From positions 1 to 30,490 of the IMG/VR virus record IMGVR_UViG_3300000829_000041: DNA of 30,490 nt; one strand, given 5' to 3'. The position numbers and the translations under genes are program-made. Position 1 is the first letter of the stretch; each line of letters begins with the position of its first letter. The stretch comes from a virus. The notes below the pieces were generated by a model. That model did no database searches. It worked only from the letters and a program-made list of their open reading frames with translations, and was not told where the DNA came from. Of this stretch, positions 14,101 through 21,297 are shown piece after piece.

Positions 14101-14767
14101 GCTCAGACAGCTCGCCCGCTGCGGGCACGAGAAAGCCGCCTAGATCCGCCGTTGCCGCTTTGTTTGCTTGACGCTGGTAGTTTTTTGCCTCCGCTCCCAT
14201 GCCACGCGCTTTCAGATTTGCTTGAAGAGCGCTCTGGGTGCTGGCATCGGTGATTATTTTCTGGAGAGCAAGCGATCCCGTGACCGGCATGGTCGAGAGA
14301 GTCAGGGGAAGCTTCACCGCCCCCGTGACCAGGTTGCTCATCCAGTCACCTGCGTTCTTTGGCGCAGGGGTTGAGTCGGCATACTTCCCGCCAAGCACCT
14401 CTGTCAGCTCCTGTCCACCATTGTAGAGCTTAATCGCAAGGTCGTTTAATGCCTGGAGTGCTGCGGGCTTGCGAGTGGTAGGGCCAATAGTCTCGACAGC
14501 TCTGCGACCCGTGGTGCGGGGTGTACCACGGGGAGTGGGGGCTGCTGGCTTGAAGTCCGACTGGGGCTTCATCTTGACCTGCCCGAAGTCGTTCTGCTTG
14601 CGCTGGAGCCCCACCAGGTCACCACCGCGAATAATCCCCGCTGCTACCAGTGCTTGTGCCTGAGCCCGTTTTGTGGAACTCTTGGCATAGGTGCCGTCCC
14701 TGAGGTACTTCTCGTGCTTGGCCTGAGCCTCTGGGTCAAACGCATCTACCAGTTTATCTTCCGCCAT
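8150..14767 (-). CDS. Giant polyvalent virion protein with ParB-like and two zinc-peptidase motifs, 2205 aa
   Basis: Start ATG at 14767 has AAGGAG upstream. Visible parts: a ParB-like segment at about residues 410-520 (LAVDGHHRREL at 462-472); a first zincin motif HEIGH at 917-921 with downstream Glu-rich helix (ERFAEAFERYIYQGE) and the FQRLRDMLKNVYDIL block common in large polyvalent proteins; a second zincin motif HEVGH at 1162-1166 with EGVAEFIRAYLFNP; then a long helical region (about 1250-2205) with hydrophobic stretches near 1828-1848. Ala/Gly/Pro-rich linkers separate the parts. Polyvalent proteins are thought to be delivered with the DNA and to act on host DNA or proteins; the location in the tail module suggests a T7 gp16-like ejection protein. 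Enzyme activities are predicted from motifs only. Confidence 0.8.
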   Translation of the reverse strand: MAEDKLVDAFDPEAQAKHEKYLRDGTYAKSSTKRAQAQALVAAGIIRGGDLVGLQRKQNDFGQVKMKPQSDFKPAAPTPRGTPRTTGRRAVETIGPTTRKPAALQALNDLAIKLYNGGQELTEVLGGKYADSTPAPKNAGDWMSNLVTGAVKLPLTLSTMPVTGSLALQKIITDASTQSALQANLKARGMGAEAKNYQRQANKAATADLGGFLVPAAGELSELAFGSPKKAGEMLRTRALTDPASLIMDAIGVVGAGMGVRATSKKAPALARSVAEGAQIVRQPFRPGAMETVRQAAKVLPATSPGPATARAGIPGFAKQPEPIKQLIPTDGTLKLGETDGTITRGTRSSVEPGGAAGGTRPAPALPVGNPGEVPALPRTGGSGSGTPEVASTPASRGATSAAQGLRTELVAPEQVGILPGMQYKRNINKEGVTDLLKGQREYEIEHGGTLTAFRDADGNLLAVDGHHRRELAQRAERFTAPAADGSRVEVPRELPVQILDAAEGWTPESAKTFGVLKNLRENKGVAIDAADALAASLKPEQARSETQKLPKTPLARDVAGLVLLDEAGRTAVRNKQLSDSVGAAIGEVLRGDTQRQRVAIEQAMRTDGIRSYDDGATLARRVSEEEIVLKQEKGGSLFEGDDSIGGARFQSTAGEQAILTQSVKRLLQSEQSGLLAVEKTQAREGEKFDVVGRREEAGQVQAARSKADALLEFDPEVKGILRQAAADVMNGRIGREEGVKRVREVLIKNGTANLAEIVKKGTQTQQTQGNPQGGGLFGRQDSARRALPPGPSDSFSGDGFPQRPVLTHIGLTDRPKMAVALADAFGLDAQTGDDLAATIDSFSRGLGKKLGMAPEEVYRRYVAGVTRGDAQMGRDFGGDGTEHGISHTTRRYTDNPTDRRNLLAGLTNPDAPTALHEIGHTVLRMLADAGESSPEIKRDVTAIRQWASGSSEGVFNEAAQERFAEAFERYIYQGEIPTPALAAPFQRLRDMLKNVYDILIHQKRIGEPFNKEIRDVLAKYFSEVDDGRNGTNSAPQEGPSGNAGSASRGGVVAKDGGGQKRTGATADGTAPRSAGQVDTQDSTADIKNISNPSVTRIAPAPLADGTPARSAKEISLDLGKALGRRLDYGAKGRGKNTLGTFFSRSKRTTIKYRGDLDTTAHEVGHLIDDATGLVGDYTGARQKSPFDAELIPNFSQFGSGTASGARGSLAYHRAEGVAEFIRAYLFNPDEARKQAPLFTAYFEARARLVLPPLRAFGDDVRRVAALDPIERGKLSLAWEPGRKTPAEKLKVALQGEGYDFEITAWDKQITRWVDDAHPAIVAAKWLQKEQGLTLKPTQDFELLLRTYVGGEATKVRTMLEEGIVTPDGKKLTSGGLAWVLEPIVGRRKEVPIEKLDADMKDTALMMIAERTIELAGRDEIDGDRVSGLGKGIFSDMAEAKSILADLQKRDPAAYKRMQKSAERYREFSRGMLQYMVDSGRLSQETMDTITAGNQFYVDFSRDLDKQGFGLPGGGVAKGKNVVKRLKGGLDEINNPYRSILENGFQMIGESDRNRVMRSFRDLVKPDKNPKDVNLSAIADEMPGVYNQATKAMEAPRDTITIYVDGKPEYWRVNIPEVKKYLEGLGKDSIPEVAEATIGIMGKLMKAGVTSSPGYMVRNIIRDQMERPFKSRVAGSLVDNFSTRQAFKLKDEFLLAGGGQFGSHVATAKGYKATLAKTQREIARDPNIIITAPGKLLDGYNSLKEKGELVTRLQEYKKAKEYAKTTLGYEEADARLYAAYQARDLMDFAVAGEWGRVVNAVVPFTNSKIQGARRTLLAARENPKAFAANLAIMGASGAALVGLIKATGEDRLEEYREIPAYRRDLFWCIPVPGSSKWIYIPKGFEVAVMASAVERAANRALGDKRAWHGYISDPGAPIPAAGGTLQQNLIPFDVDELAGPTKAIAGALANYDFFRQKSIVPGMENDKPLDLRDTSRASRMGQWIQKIAKVDARKADYLMGAMGGNMGRDATRISDLGRPDKPLSTVGEFALSQTGVVGSAPGPEAISVQETMRAAKNAGLNSSPLKDEFDLLRSAKDPAQYDQARKNLVQAAKAPTKLKTIEDFAAKRKALDAASGGSEAMRENISDAASGLLRGRSGSEYEALPPGELVELARLKVGLISSELKRSGLAPASEDGKREKRAIASSLAGLSPKELREEVRRAGIK

Positions 14768-14777
14768 GTCTCTCTCC

Positions 14778-16130
14778 TTAGAATCCGCTTGTCATGCGCT
14801 TCTTCTCGCTGCTCTTAATCGCTGGTTTCTTTGGTGTCGGCTTAGCTATTGGCTTACGATTTCCGGGTTGTGCCTCTGGATTTGCTGTAGGTGTCACAAT
14901 GAACTTCTTGCTGGGTGGTGTAAACCCTCCACCCCCAGAACGACCGGGCATGTTCACCGTGGGGGCGGGGGGAATCGTGGGCTTGAAGGATGGTGAGCCG
15001 CCACCGGGCGGTAGTGTGTAGGGGCTAACAGCGGGAGCACTCCCCACAATAGGGTCTGTTATCCCGCCTGCGAGCGCTCGCAGGGTGCGACTCATTGCAT
15101 CCAGCGCCACTTTATCGGATGGATCAACCCCCCGCTCATTGGCAAGAGCGCCCGCCCGAAGAGATAGTGAGAGAGCGGCCTCGGGCTCGATCCCCGCCAG
15201 CTTTACCGCTTCCATTTCCTGGTTGAACTGTGCGATCTGACCACGAAGTCCCAGCTCCTGAGCACGGAGCCCTGTATTCGCCGCTGCGTTTGCGTTGCGT
15301 TGCTGTCCCAGTCCTAGCTGGCCACGCTGCCAGACTTTGAGCTGCTTGAGTTTCTCAATCTGGAGATTGAGCATGCCCATTTTATAAGGGTCTGCTGGCT
15401 TAGGCGCGACTTTAAGCGGTTCGGCAAAGGGCTGCACACCGAGCTTTTGCAGGAGTGGTGTGCCCACCTTCCCGACACTAACCTGGCTTTTTGAGTCAAA
15501 GCGTGCAATAAACCGCCCGTAGGATTCCATCGCCTGGAGGGCAGCAAGCGAGGCGCTGCGCTCGTCGAGGATGTCCTGGCGATTGAACTGCCGAGCATCC
15601 CGCTCTTTATTGTAGGTGAACTGGCTATCCCGGAACTGACGACCCTCTTCGTAGCGAGTGTCGCCGACTCTATCGCGGCCACGTCCATACTGGATCTGCT
15701 CACCCTGGCGATCATAGCCCTTTTGCCAGCGCTCCTGCCCGATGCGAGCTTGCTCTTCCTGGAAGTCCATAGCATCGAGGCGACTCTCGTCCCCGAAGCG
15801 CTGGCGATTGGCTCCGTACTGCACCATGGCGGTCTGGTTCACTCGCTGGTTGTCGGCCACCTCATTTGCAAACTTGGAGTCCGCTCCCGCCTGGCCGCCC
15901 TTGAGGAAGCTCGCCACCGCACCGATACCACGGCGCGGAGCAAAGAGCGCGGAGACAATCGCCGCCGTGAGAGCGCCTTTCAGTCGCTGGCTCGCCTCGC
16001 CTTGTAGATCGCGGGTCGGAGGTGCCTCCAGAGCGGGGGCTTCCGGCGCTACCTGCGCACGCCGTTTGCGAGCCTGAGCGGGCGTGTCTACCCGGAGCTT
16101 ATCGTCGTTACTGTAGAATCCAAAAGCCAT
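14778..16130 (-). CDS. Internal virion protein, Gln/Arg-rich, 450 aa
   Basis: ATG at 16130 with a good AGGAG site. Residues 47-77 form a hydrophobic Ala/Gly helix (LKGALTAAIVSALF ... GIGAVASFLKG); residues about 85-200 are very polar, rich in Gln, Arg, Asp and Tyr (for example YDRQGEQIQYGRGRDRVGDTRYEEG); the middle is coiled-coil-like; the C-terminus (about 370-450) is a Pro/Lys tail. This matches ejection-type or internal core proteins of short-tailed phages more than tail tubes. It directly precedes the giant protein, 10 bp apart, and the two are probably injected or assembled together. No named family recognised. Confidence 0.65.
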   Translation of the reverse strand: MAFGFYSNDDKLRVDTPAQARKRRAQVAPEAPALEAPPTRDLQGEASQRLKGALTAAIVSALFAPRRGIGAVASFLKGGQAGADSKFANEVADNQRVNQTAMVQYGANRQRFGDESRLDAMDFQEEQARIGQERWQKGYDRQGEQIQYGRGRDRVGDTRYEEGRQFRDSQFTYNKERDARQFNRQDILDERSASLAALQAMESYGRFIARFDSKSQVSVGKVGTPLLQKLGVQPFAEPLKVAPKPADPYKMGMLNLQIEKLKQLKVWQRGQLGLGQQRNANAAANTGLRAQELGLRGQIAQFNQEMEAVKLAGIEPEAALSLSLRAGALANERGVDPSDKVALDAMSRTLRALAGGITDPIVGSAPAVSPYTLPPGGGSPSFKPTIPPAPTVNMPGRSGGGGFTPPSKKFIVTPTANPEAQPGNRKPIAKPTPKKPAIKSSEKKRMTSGF

Positions 16131-16140
16131 TAACTTTCTC

Positions 16141-16479
16141 CTATTCCATCATTGAGGCGATTAGCCCCACAAAGGCTAAGTGCATTGATTGATCGATGCA
16201 TAACGGACCAACTGTCCACATTTCTGGCGGGCTTTGGCGGTACAGTTTCATCCAGCGCAAATGTAGAGCAAAACGATCTTGAAACCAGTGCTGACACAAT
16301 ATTGCCCCTATAGCCCAGCAAGGAAGGTACCCGCGCCACACAAGAACCCAAAAAGGCAACGAGTAGAACGCAACATGGACAGAGCAAACAATACTATTTT
16401 TACTCTTGGCCTGCATCCAATGATTCTGAAGTAGAAAATCACCAATTAAGTGAGCGATAATCAAATAACTTAGTAACAT
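16141..16479 (-). CDS. DUF3307-like membrane protein, 112 aa
   Basis: Integral membrane protein. The N-terminus LIIAHLIGDFLLQNHWMQAKSKNS (residues 6-29) followed by VHVAFYSLPFWVLV matches the DUF3307 family pattern (HLxGDFxLQ then a second helix beginning with His). Further hydrophobic helices follow (YLPCWAIGAILCQHWFQD; CIDQSMHLAFVGLIAS), and conserved polar residues His10, Asp14 and Gln18 lie inside helix 1. The ATG overlaps the stop of the nozzle gene (TAATG). It is a non-structural type of gene inside the tail module, so probably a moron; its role is unknown, as for the family. Confidence 0.75.
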   Translation of the reverse strand: MLLSYLIIAHLIGDFLLQNHWMQAKSKNSIVCSVHVAFYSLPFWVLVWRGYLPCWAIGAILCQHWFQDRFALHLRWMKLYRQSPPEMWTVGPLCIDQSMHLAFVGLIASMME

Positions 16480-19400
16480 TAGTAGTTCCTCCGAGAAAAA
16501 GGGGTCGCCTCGATGGTGAGGCGACGAAGTCGAAACTCTCCGTAGGTCGCGCCCGTGACCTTGAGCACAAGGGAGCGCCCTTGGGGGCAGTGCGACGTGC
16601 GAAAGCGGGCAACCGCGCGAGGGTTGAGCTGGTAGGTTCTAGCTGCTGCTTCACTGGGATCATCACCCGCGACCGTGAGGATCAGCGTCTCCCCGCTGGC
16701 GATGGTCGCGTCAATTCCCAAGTGGTGGGGCCGGAGCATCTCCTGTCGCGATCCCAAAGGCCGTGTGTCCGCTCGCGGGTTTATGTCCGTAGTTCCCGTG
16801 CCATCGCCCGAGGAGAGCTTGAGGAGCGCGATTTGTCCGCCCGCTGTGCCGAGTGCCACAACAGGGATCTCAGGCCGCGCAGCTCCTCCCACCAAGCTGA
16901 GTCCCGGCCACTTGGTCCAGGCATCAGAGCGAACGCCAAGACACAGAACGGTATCGGCTGTCGTCGAGTTCGCATTGGTCGGAACGCAGACCAGGAGCTG
17001 CTCTGGCGTGGAGATCAGGCTTGAGGCACTATAGGCGGAAGCGGTGGCTCCAGAGCGTGGCGGCAGGGAGTCCTGGACACGAACATCGAGCTGACCCGGC
17101 CACTTGACCAGCCCTTCGTGGGTGAGCCAGTAGAGCGTTCCCTGGTGCTCCGTGATCCCATCCTGAGCCGCCAGCCCGCGCTGGCTGACTTGCTCTAGGC
17201 GGTAGTCCTCAAAGCTCGACCCCGTCAGCGCCCACACGCCGCGCTCCGCGAAGATCAAGAGTGATCCACGGCTTGGCCAGAGCCGCACAATTGAATCGCC
17301 TGCCAGAAGGGGGAGGCGAACCCAGAAGCCCTTCTCAGAGGCGCGTGGGTCTTGCGACTGCGGAAGGTTGATCCGGCTCCAGTAGAGTGCGGCAGGTTGC
17401 TGGCTCTCGACGAGCCACGAGCCAAAGACCTCGCTTTCGGTCGAGAGCCAGACACGCTGATTCCAGATGGCCACAGAGCGCGGTATGTCCGGCGGCTTGT
17501 CGCGCCCCAGGCGAAACGTCTCTGCGCCAAAGAGCCACCCGTCTGGGGTGTTGTCCACCAGCGTGTCCACTGCGGCATCTGTATAGGCTATGTAAGGGTT
17601 TGAGATAGCACGAACATGGGGGTCTACCCCTGTTGCCGCATTGCCCCCCATAGCAAAAGTGCTAGACGAGAACGGCACGATTGCAACAAGGCGACCAATG
17701 GGCTGGGCTCCAGAGCTATCTTCGACGAGTCCACCCCCAAAACGGTAGATAGCTCTATGCGTCGCGCTGGGATTCTTCTTGGCGGGGAGTCGGAGCAGCG
17801 CTCGCCGCTGTTGGTAGCCGGGGAGTATCTCCCCGCTGGGCTTGCTCCCCTCACTCTCGATTGTATTGAGCACCGAAGCGTCGCCTGCTGAATCAATCTC
17901 CACCACTCGATACCAGTAGCGCCGCCCTGTGGCCAGGTTGCCCGGGGAGCGTAGCGCTCCTACCGTGCAGACTGTCGCAGTCCCCGCTTCTTGTAGGTTC
18001 TCGATGAGCACATCCTCACGAATCTCAAAGATCACCCGATCCACCGCCGTGAGATTCTTTTGAAGGTCGCGTAGATCCGCCAGCCCCCAGCCCTCTTCCA
18101 GTGTGGTGTCGAGGGTTTGCGTCCAGTAGATTGTCCCACCAGAGCGCAACCCTAGCCGCACCAGAAGGCCGCTTACACCCGCACCCGTTGTCAGCTCCAG
18201 CGCGAGGGTATCGGTGCCCGACCAGTCCACCGCCGTGATGTCGCTAAATGCCTGAAGTCCTGCCGTCAGGAGTCGTCCCGGAGGAGCCTGCGCGGGGTCG
18301 CTCTGCCCTCCTACGGCACCGCTCGGTGTCAGAGCAGAGCCAGAACCCGCCCAGACCTGGACACTGCCCTGACGAATCGCAATAAGATCGGGGGTTGTCT
18401 TAACGATCTCCAGCTCCATGCGCGGGACAAAGAGCGCCACACGGTTGACATCTGCCCCTTGGTTGCTATTGAGCGCGACAGGTTGAGTAAAGCCCACTCG
18501 GATCGAACGAGGGACTATGGAAAGTCCCCGAATATCCACAAGCTGGCGCACTTGGGTCGAAGCATCGTTTTTCAGAAACGGCGAGCGCCAGGTCTTTGTG
18601 CCGCCAGCGATAGGTGTAGAACCGCCCGTGTCCGAGTAGGCCACCACATCCGCATCCACCACCATCGAGTTACTTGTCGCGTCTTCCGCAGCGGCTTCAT
18701 AGGAAAGCACTGCCACACGGGCATAGCCAGAGGTGTTTCCGGCATTAAGAAGCAGCGGGCCAGAGCGTACCGAGTCTCCCGAGCCTGTGTCCGAATCAAG
18801 CTCCACCGCATTTGCCCCGTTACCATCCTGGACATTAGGAGAGTAGGCCGGAGATCCAGCACGGGTAGACCAGAGCGCCGTCCCCGTGAGGTTCGACCCG
18901 TCCCAGAAGTTACTATCGGACTGAGTGATAGAGCTCATCGGGGCGAGCGTGTCACCCGCTCCCGATGTACTTGGAGTGGTAATTGCGCCTGTGATGAAGT
19001 TTTGACTCCATGTCAGCAAGCCCGGTGAGCTGATTAGGGTCTGGTGGGACAGCTCCAAGAGTGGCTGATCTGGCGCATCGAGCCCAGCTAGGCTCCCAAT
19101 AGCGGTTCCATTGAAAAAGCGGGGGCCATTTACCCCATCCACAATCCAGAACATCCCAAAGCCTTGCGCTGCTTGTACATCACCCGGTGTGACCGTAATA
19201 GAAGTCTGGCCTGTCGGTAGACTCGTAGAGTTTGCCGCCCATGCCCACTTGCGTATCTTTCCATTTGCTGCCACCAGGAGGTAGTCTCCCGCGCCATCGC
19301 TAGCAGAACCCAGCACGTAGACTGCTGTGGGGAGCACCGATGCAAGCTGGTTTACAATCCCTGGGCGCAAACGAATCTCCCCTCCTTCGACGATCACATG

Positions 19401-19496
19401 ATCTGCGCGAGAGAGATAACCCTCAGGAAGTAGCTCCGGGGCAATTGACTCATTGATTCCTTTAAACCCGGTCTCACTGATGCGGATGTCAGGCAT
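16479..19496 (-). CDS. Large tail nozzle/tubular protein, 1005 aa
   Basis: I chose the ATG at 19496 (MPDIRISETGFKGINESIAPELLPEGYLSRADHVIVEGGEIRLRPG), which overlaps the upstream stop by 8 bp; the longer frame would run far into the preceding gene. The N-terminal pattern GxNESxxPELLPEGxxxxxxN-like segment ending in xxRPG is characteristic of podovirus tail nozzle (T7 gp12-like) proteins. The rest is beta-propeller-like, with repeated YWLTHEGL, VWLSTESEVFGSW and RGVWALTGSSFEDYRLEQVSQRGLAA, the last being typical of such tail proteins. It would attach to the adaptor ring and form the tail tip that contacts the host envelope. Confidence 0.75.
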   Translation of the reverse strand: MPDIRISETGFKGINESIAPELLPEGYLSRADHVIVEGGEIRLRPGIVNQLASVLPTAVYVLGSASDGAGDYLLVAANGKIRKWAWAANSTSLPTGQTSITVTPGDVQAAQGFGMFWIVDGVNGPRFFNGTAIGSLAGLDAPDQPLLELSHQTLISSPGLLTWSQNFITGAITTPSTSGAGDTLAPMSSITQSDSNFWDGSNLTGTALWSTRAGSPAYSPNVQDGNGANAVELDSDTGSGDSVRSGPLLLNAGNTSGYARVAVLSYEAAAEDATSNSMVVDADVVAYSDTGGSTPIAGGTKTWRSPFLKNDASTQVRQLVDIRGLSIVPRSIRVGFTQPVALNSNQGADVNRVALFVPRMELEIVKTTPDLIAIRQGSVQVWAGSGSALTPSGAVGGQSDPAQAPPGRLLTAGLQAFSDITAVDWSGTDTLALELTTGAGVSGLLVRLGLRSGGTIYWTQTLDTTLEEGWGLADLRDLQKNLTAVDRVIFEIREDVLIENLQEAGTATVCTVGALRSPGNLATGRRYWYRVVEIDSAGDASVLNTIESEGSKPSGEILPGYQQRRALLRLPAKKNPSATHRAIYRFGGGLVEDSSGAQPIGRLVAIVPFSSSTFAMGGNAATGVDPHVRAISNPYIAYTDAAVDTLVDNTPDGWLFGAETFRLGRDKPPDIPRSVAIWNQRVWLSTESEVFGSWLVESQQPAALYWSRINLPQSQDPRASEKGFWVRLPLLAGDSIVRLWPSRGSLLIFAERGVWALTGSSFEDYRLEQVSQRGLAAQDGITEHQGTLYWLTHEGLVKWPGQLDVRVQDSLPPRSGATASAYSASSLISTPEQLLVCVPTNANSTTADTVLCLGVRSDAWTKWPGLSLVGGAARPEIPVVALGTAGGQIALLKLSSGDGTGTTDINPRADTRPLGSRQEMLRPHHLGIDATIASGETLILTVAGDDPSEAAARTYQLNPRAVARFRTSHCPQGRSLVLKVTGATYGEFRLRRLTIEATPFSRRNY

Positions 19497-20175
19497 CGCG
19501 GCGTGTCCTCCGTGGCACAGGAGCGCCACGCCACTCTGCTTCCCAGATAGGCAACACTGCCGCCAGAGCTGTCTCCGCACCATTTTGCTTGGTGAGCATC
19601 GCGCAGGCATATGCGATAAGGCGGGGGGCGATCTCTACCGGCAAGTCGGCAAAGGAGCCACCTGCGATACCTGGGCGGGGGAAGACAACGCCCTCTAGCA
19701 CCAGTGTGCCCGGTGTAAGGGGGCGAGGACCAAGGAGCACACCGTCGGCCTCTTGGTACACGCGCTCGGGAATGGCTTTATCCTCGACCAGTATCATGGG
19801 GTGGTGAACCTCGTACCATTTTCTGTCGCAGTACTGCACCGGAGTCGAAACCACGGGGTCGCCTTGGCTCCAGCTCCCTTGCCGCACAGTGAACATCCTT
19901 TGGTTTGCTACAGACATGCTCAATCCGGTGAACAAAACCTTCACCGTACCACCTGCGACATCGGACTTCGTTCCCTTGCCAAAGGTCTGGATCACGCCCA
20001 GCTCTGTGAGCCGTTCCTGCCCTTCGTTAAGAAAAATTAGAATCTGCTCTGCCGTTGAAATCTCAGGACTGATCGCCGGGCCTCCATCTGCGGGAAGCTC
20101 CGCCACTTGCGAACCCTCCGCTTCGGCGAGCCGCGACAGCACCTGCGCAATTGCATCATCAACAACGTACGGCAT
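19489..20175 (-). CDS. Head-tail connector or tail protein, 228 aa
   Basis: ATG at 20175 overlaps the stop of the adaptor gene (TAATG); the upstream extension lies inside that gene. Starts MPYVVDDAIAQVLSRLAEAEG; residues about 35-60 contain EISTAEQILIFLNEGQERLTEL, a helix pattern typical of phage adaptor-type proteins that bind under the portal, followed by a beta-rich part (YCDRKWYEVHHPMILVEDKAIPERVYQEADGVLLGPRP) and a C-terminal helix (IAPRLIAYACAMLTKQNGAETALAAVLPIWEAEW). Together with the preceding 224-aa protein it probably joins head to tail nozzle. Confidence 0.65.
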   Translation of the reverse strand: MPYVVDDAIAQVLSRLAEAEGSQVAELPADGGPAISPEISTAEQILIFLNEGQERLTELGVIQTFGKGTKSDVAGGTVKVLFTGLSMSVANQRMFTVRQGSWSQGDPVVSTPVQYCDRKWYEVHHPMILVEDKAIPERVYQEADGVLLGPRPLTPGTLVLEGVVFPRPGIAGGSFADLPVEIAPRLIAYACAMLTKQNGAETALAAVLPIWEAEWRGAPVPRRTRRDA

Positions 20176-20849
20176 TAGCTCCACTCTTTCCGTAGGCGAG
20201 AGTAGGAATCTCCCGCCAGACGATTGACTATCCCCTGTGCCTCGCGGGCTCTGGGTGTGATCATTCCGAGACGCTGGCCGTCGCCGGTTTGGATGCACCT
20301 CAGCTCAGCAGCCTTGTAGGTAACCGCGTCTACAGCCCACTGCGCCAGGGGGAACTCGTCACTAGGGCCAGGAGCCGTCTTTGTCGTGTCCCAGAGCCTT
20401 CCAGGCACAGCAAAGCCCCGCACAGTTACAGCCGCTGCCTTGAGATAGTTAGGGCGAGGGTGAAGATACAGAATGGGGCGCGCAAAAGCAACATAGCGCG
20501 GCGTGCCCAGTTCAGGCGCGGTCTTCCAGTTTGGGAGCACTCGATCTAGATAGGCCGCAGTGACCAGCCCAACCCCTTCGCGTAGCAACGTCTTTTGTCC
20601 CGTAGAGGAAAGCACCTCTACTACCTTGGGCTTGTAGAGATTATCCGGGAGGCACACCTCAGAGACGGGGGTGGTAGTTCCGTCGATATCCAAAGAAAAA
20701 TAGGTGTACCAGGCATCTGCTTCTCGTGCGACCTGGTCGGTCGCATCTATCACTGTTTCACGTAGCCAAATAGGTTCACCGAAAAAGGGGGAGTCAGCCG
20801 ACTCCCCCAGTAGCAAACCAACGCGGCGCTCAAGTTCCCAGCGCTTCAT
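20175..20849 (-). CDS. Head-tail adaptor protein, 224 aa
   Basis: Begins MKRWELERRVGLLLGESADSPFFGEPIWLRETVIDATDQVAREADAWY. The helix pattern ending in a conserved aromatic and the beta segment LPDNLYKPKVVEVLSSTGQKTLLREG recall P22 gp4/T7 gp11-type adaptor proteins: bound helices followed by a YKPKxVE strand. The C-terminus has a long helix (FPLAQWAVDAVTYKAAELRCIQTGDGQRLGMITPRAREAQGIVNRLAGD) that in such proteins lines the portal. It lies between the decoration protein and the second connector, the order usual in short-tailed phages. Exact family not proven. Confidence 0.65.
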   Translation of the reverse strand: MKRWELERRVGLLLGESADSPFFGEPIWLRETVIDATDQVAREADAWYTYFSLDIDGTTTPVSEVCLPDNLYKPKVVEVLSSTGQKTLLREGVGLVTAAYLDRVLPNWKTAPELGTPRYVAFARPILYLHPRPNYLKAAAVTVRGFAVPGRLWDTTKTAPGPSDEFPLAQWAVDAVTYKAAELRCIQTGDGQRLGMITPRAREAQGIVNRLAGDSYSRLRKEWS

Positions 20850-20861
20850 TGTTAAGCCTTT

Positions 20862-21275
20862 CTAAGCGTACCGGGTCTGGCTCCAGTTGCATTCCCACTT
20901 AAAATCCGTCGTATTAGCGCTGGCCTCGATCTTGCACCGAAACTCTTGAAATCGAGAGTTGATCGGGGCGGCGAGCTGGACATTCTGCTCTGTCGTGGTC
21001 ACGGTAATTACGTCGTCTGAGTACGACACGGGGTTCCATGTGCCTCCCGTCAAACGCCCCTCTACAAGAAGCCGAAGGGTGGCAGTAGACGTGCTTGTCT
21101 TGAGAGATCGTAGGACAGCGCGGGCATAGCCGCCCATGATGTCGGCTCCCTCAGTAAGCGTCACCACGCTATCGCCCGTATACGTCGCTGCCCCGTCTTG
21201 CAGAGTCTCAGCGTCCGCATGGAAAACTAATGTTGCATCAACCATCTTCTGTAAATCCTCCAGGGCAAAAGCCAT
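20862..21275 (-). CDS. Probable capsid decoration/cement protein, 137 aa
   Basis: Immediately follows the major capsid gene. Start taken at ATG 21275 (MAFALEDLQKMVDATLVFHADAETL); a GTG at 21287 is an alternative. The sequence is beta-rich with many Thr and Val (YTGDSVVTLTEGADIMGGYARAVLRSLKTSTSTATLRLLVEGRLTGGTWNPVSYSDDVITVTTTEQNVQLAAPINSRFQEFRCKIEAS), like the jelly-roll cement proteins of Bbp16 type that coat podovirus heads. Position and fold suggest that role; homology is not demonstrated. Confidence 0.55.
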   Translation of the reverse strand: MAFALEDLQKMVDATLVFHADAETLQDGAATYTGDSVVTLTEGADIMGGYARAVLRSLKTSTSTATLRLLVEGRLTGGTWNPVSYSDDVITVTTTEQNVQLAAPINSRFQEFRCKIEASANTTDFKWECNWSQTRYA

Positions 21276-21297
21276 CCCTTGCCCCACTATCGCTAAG

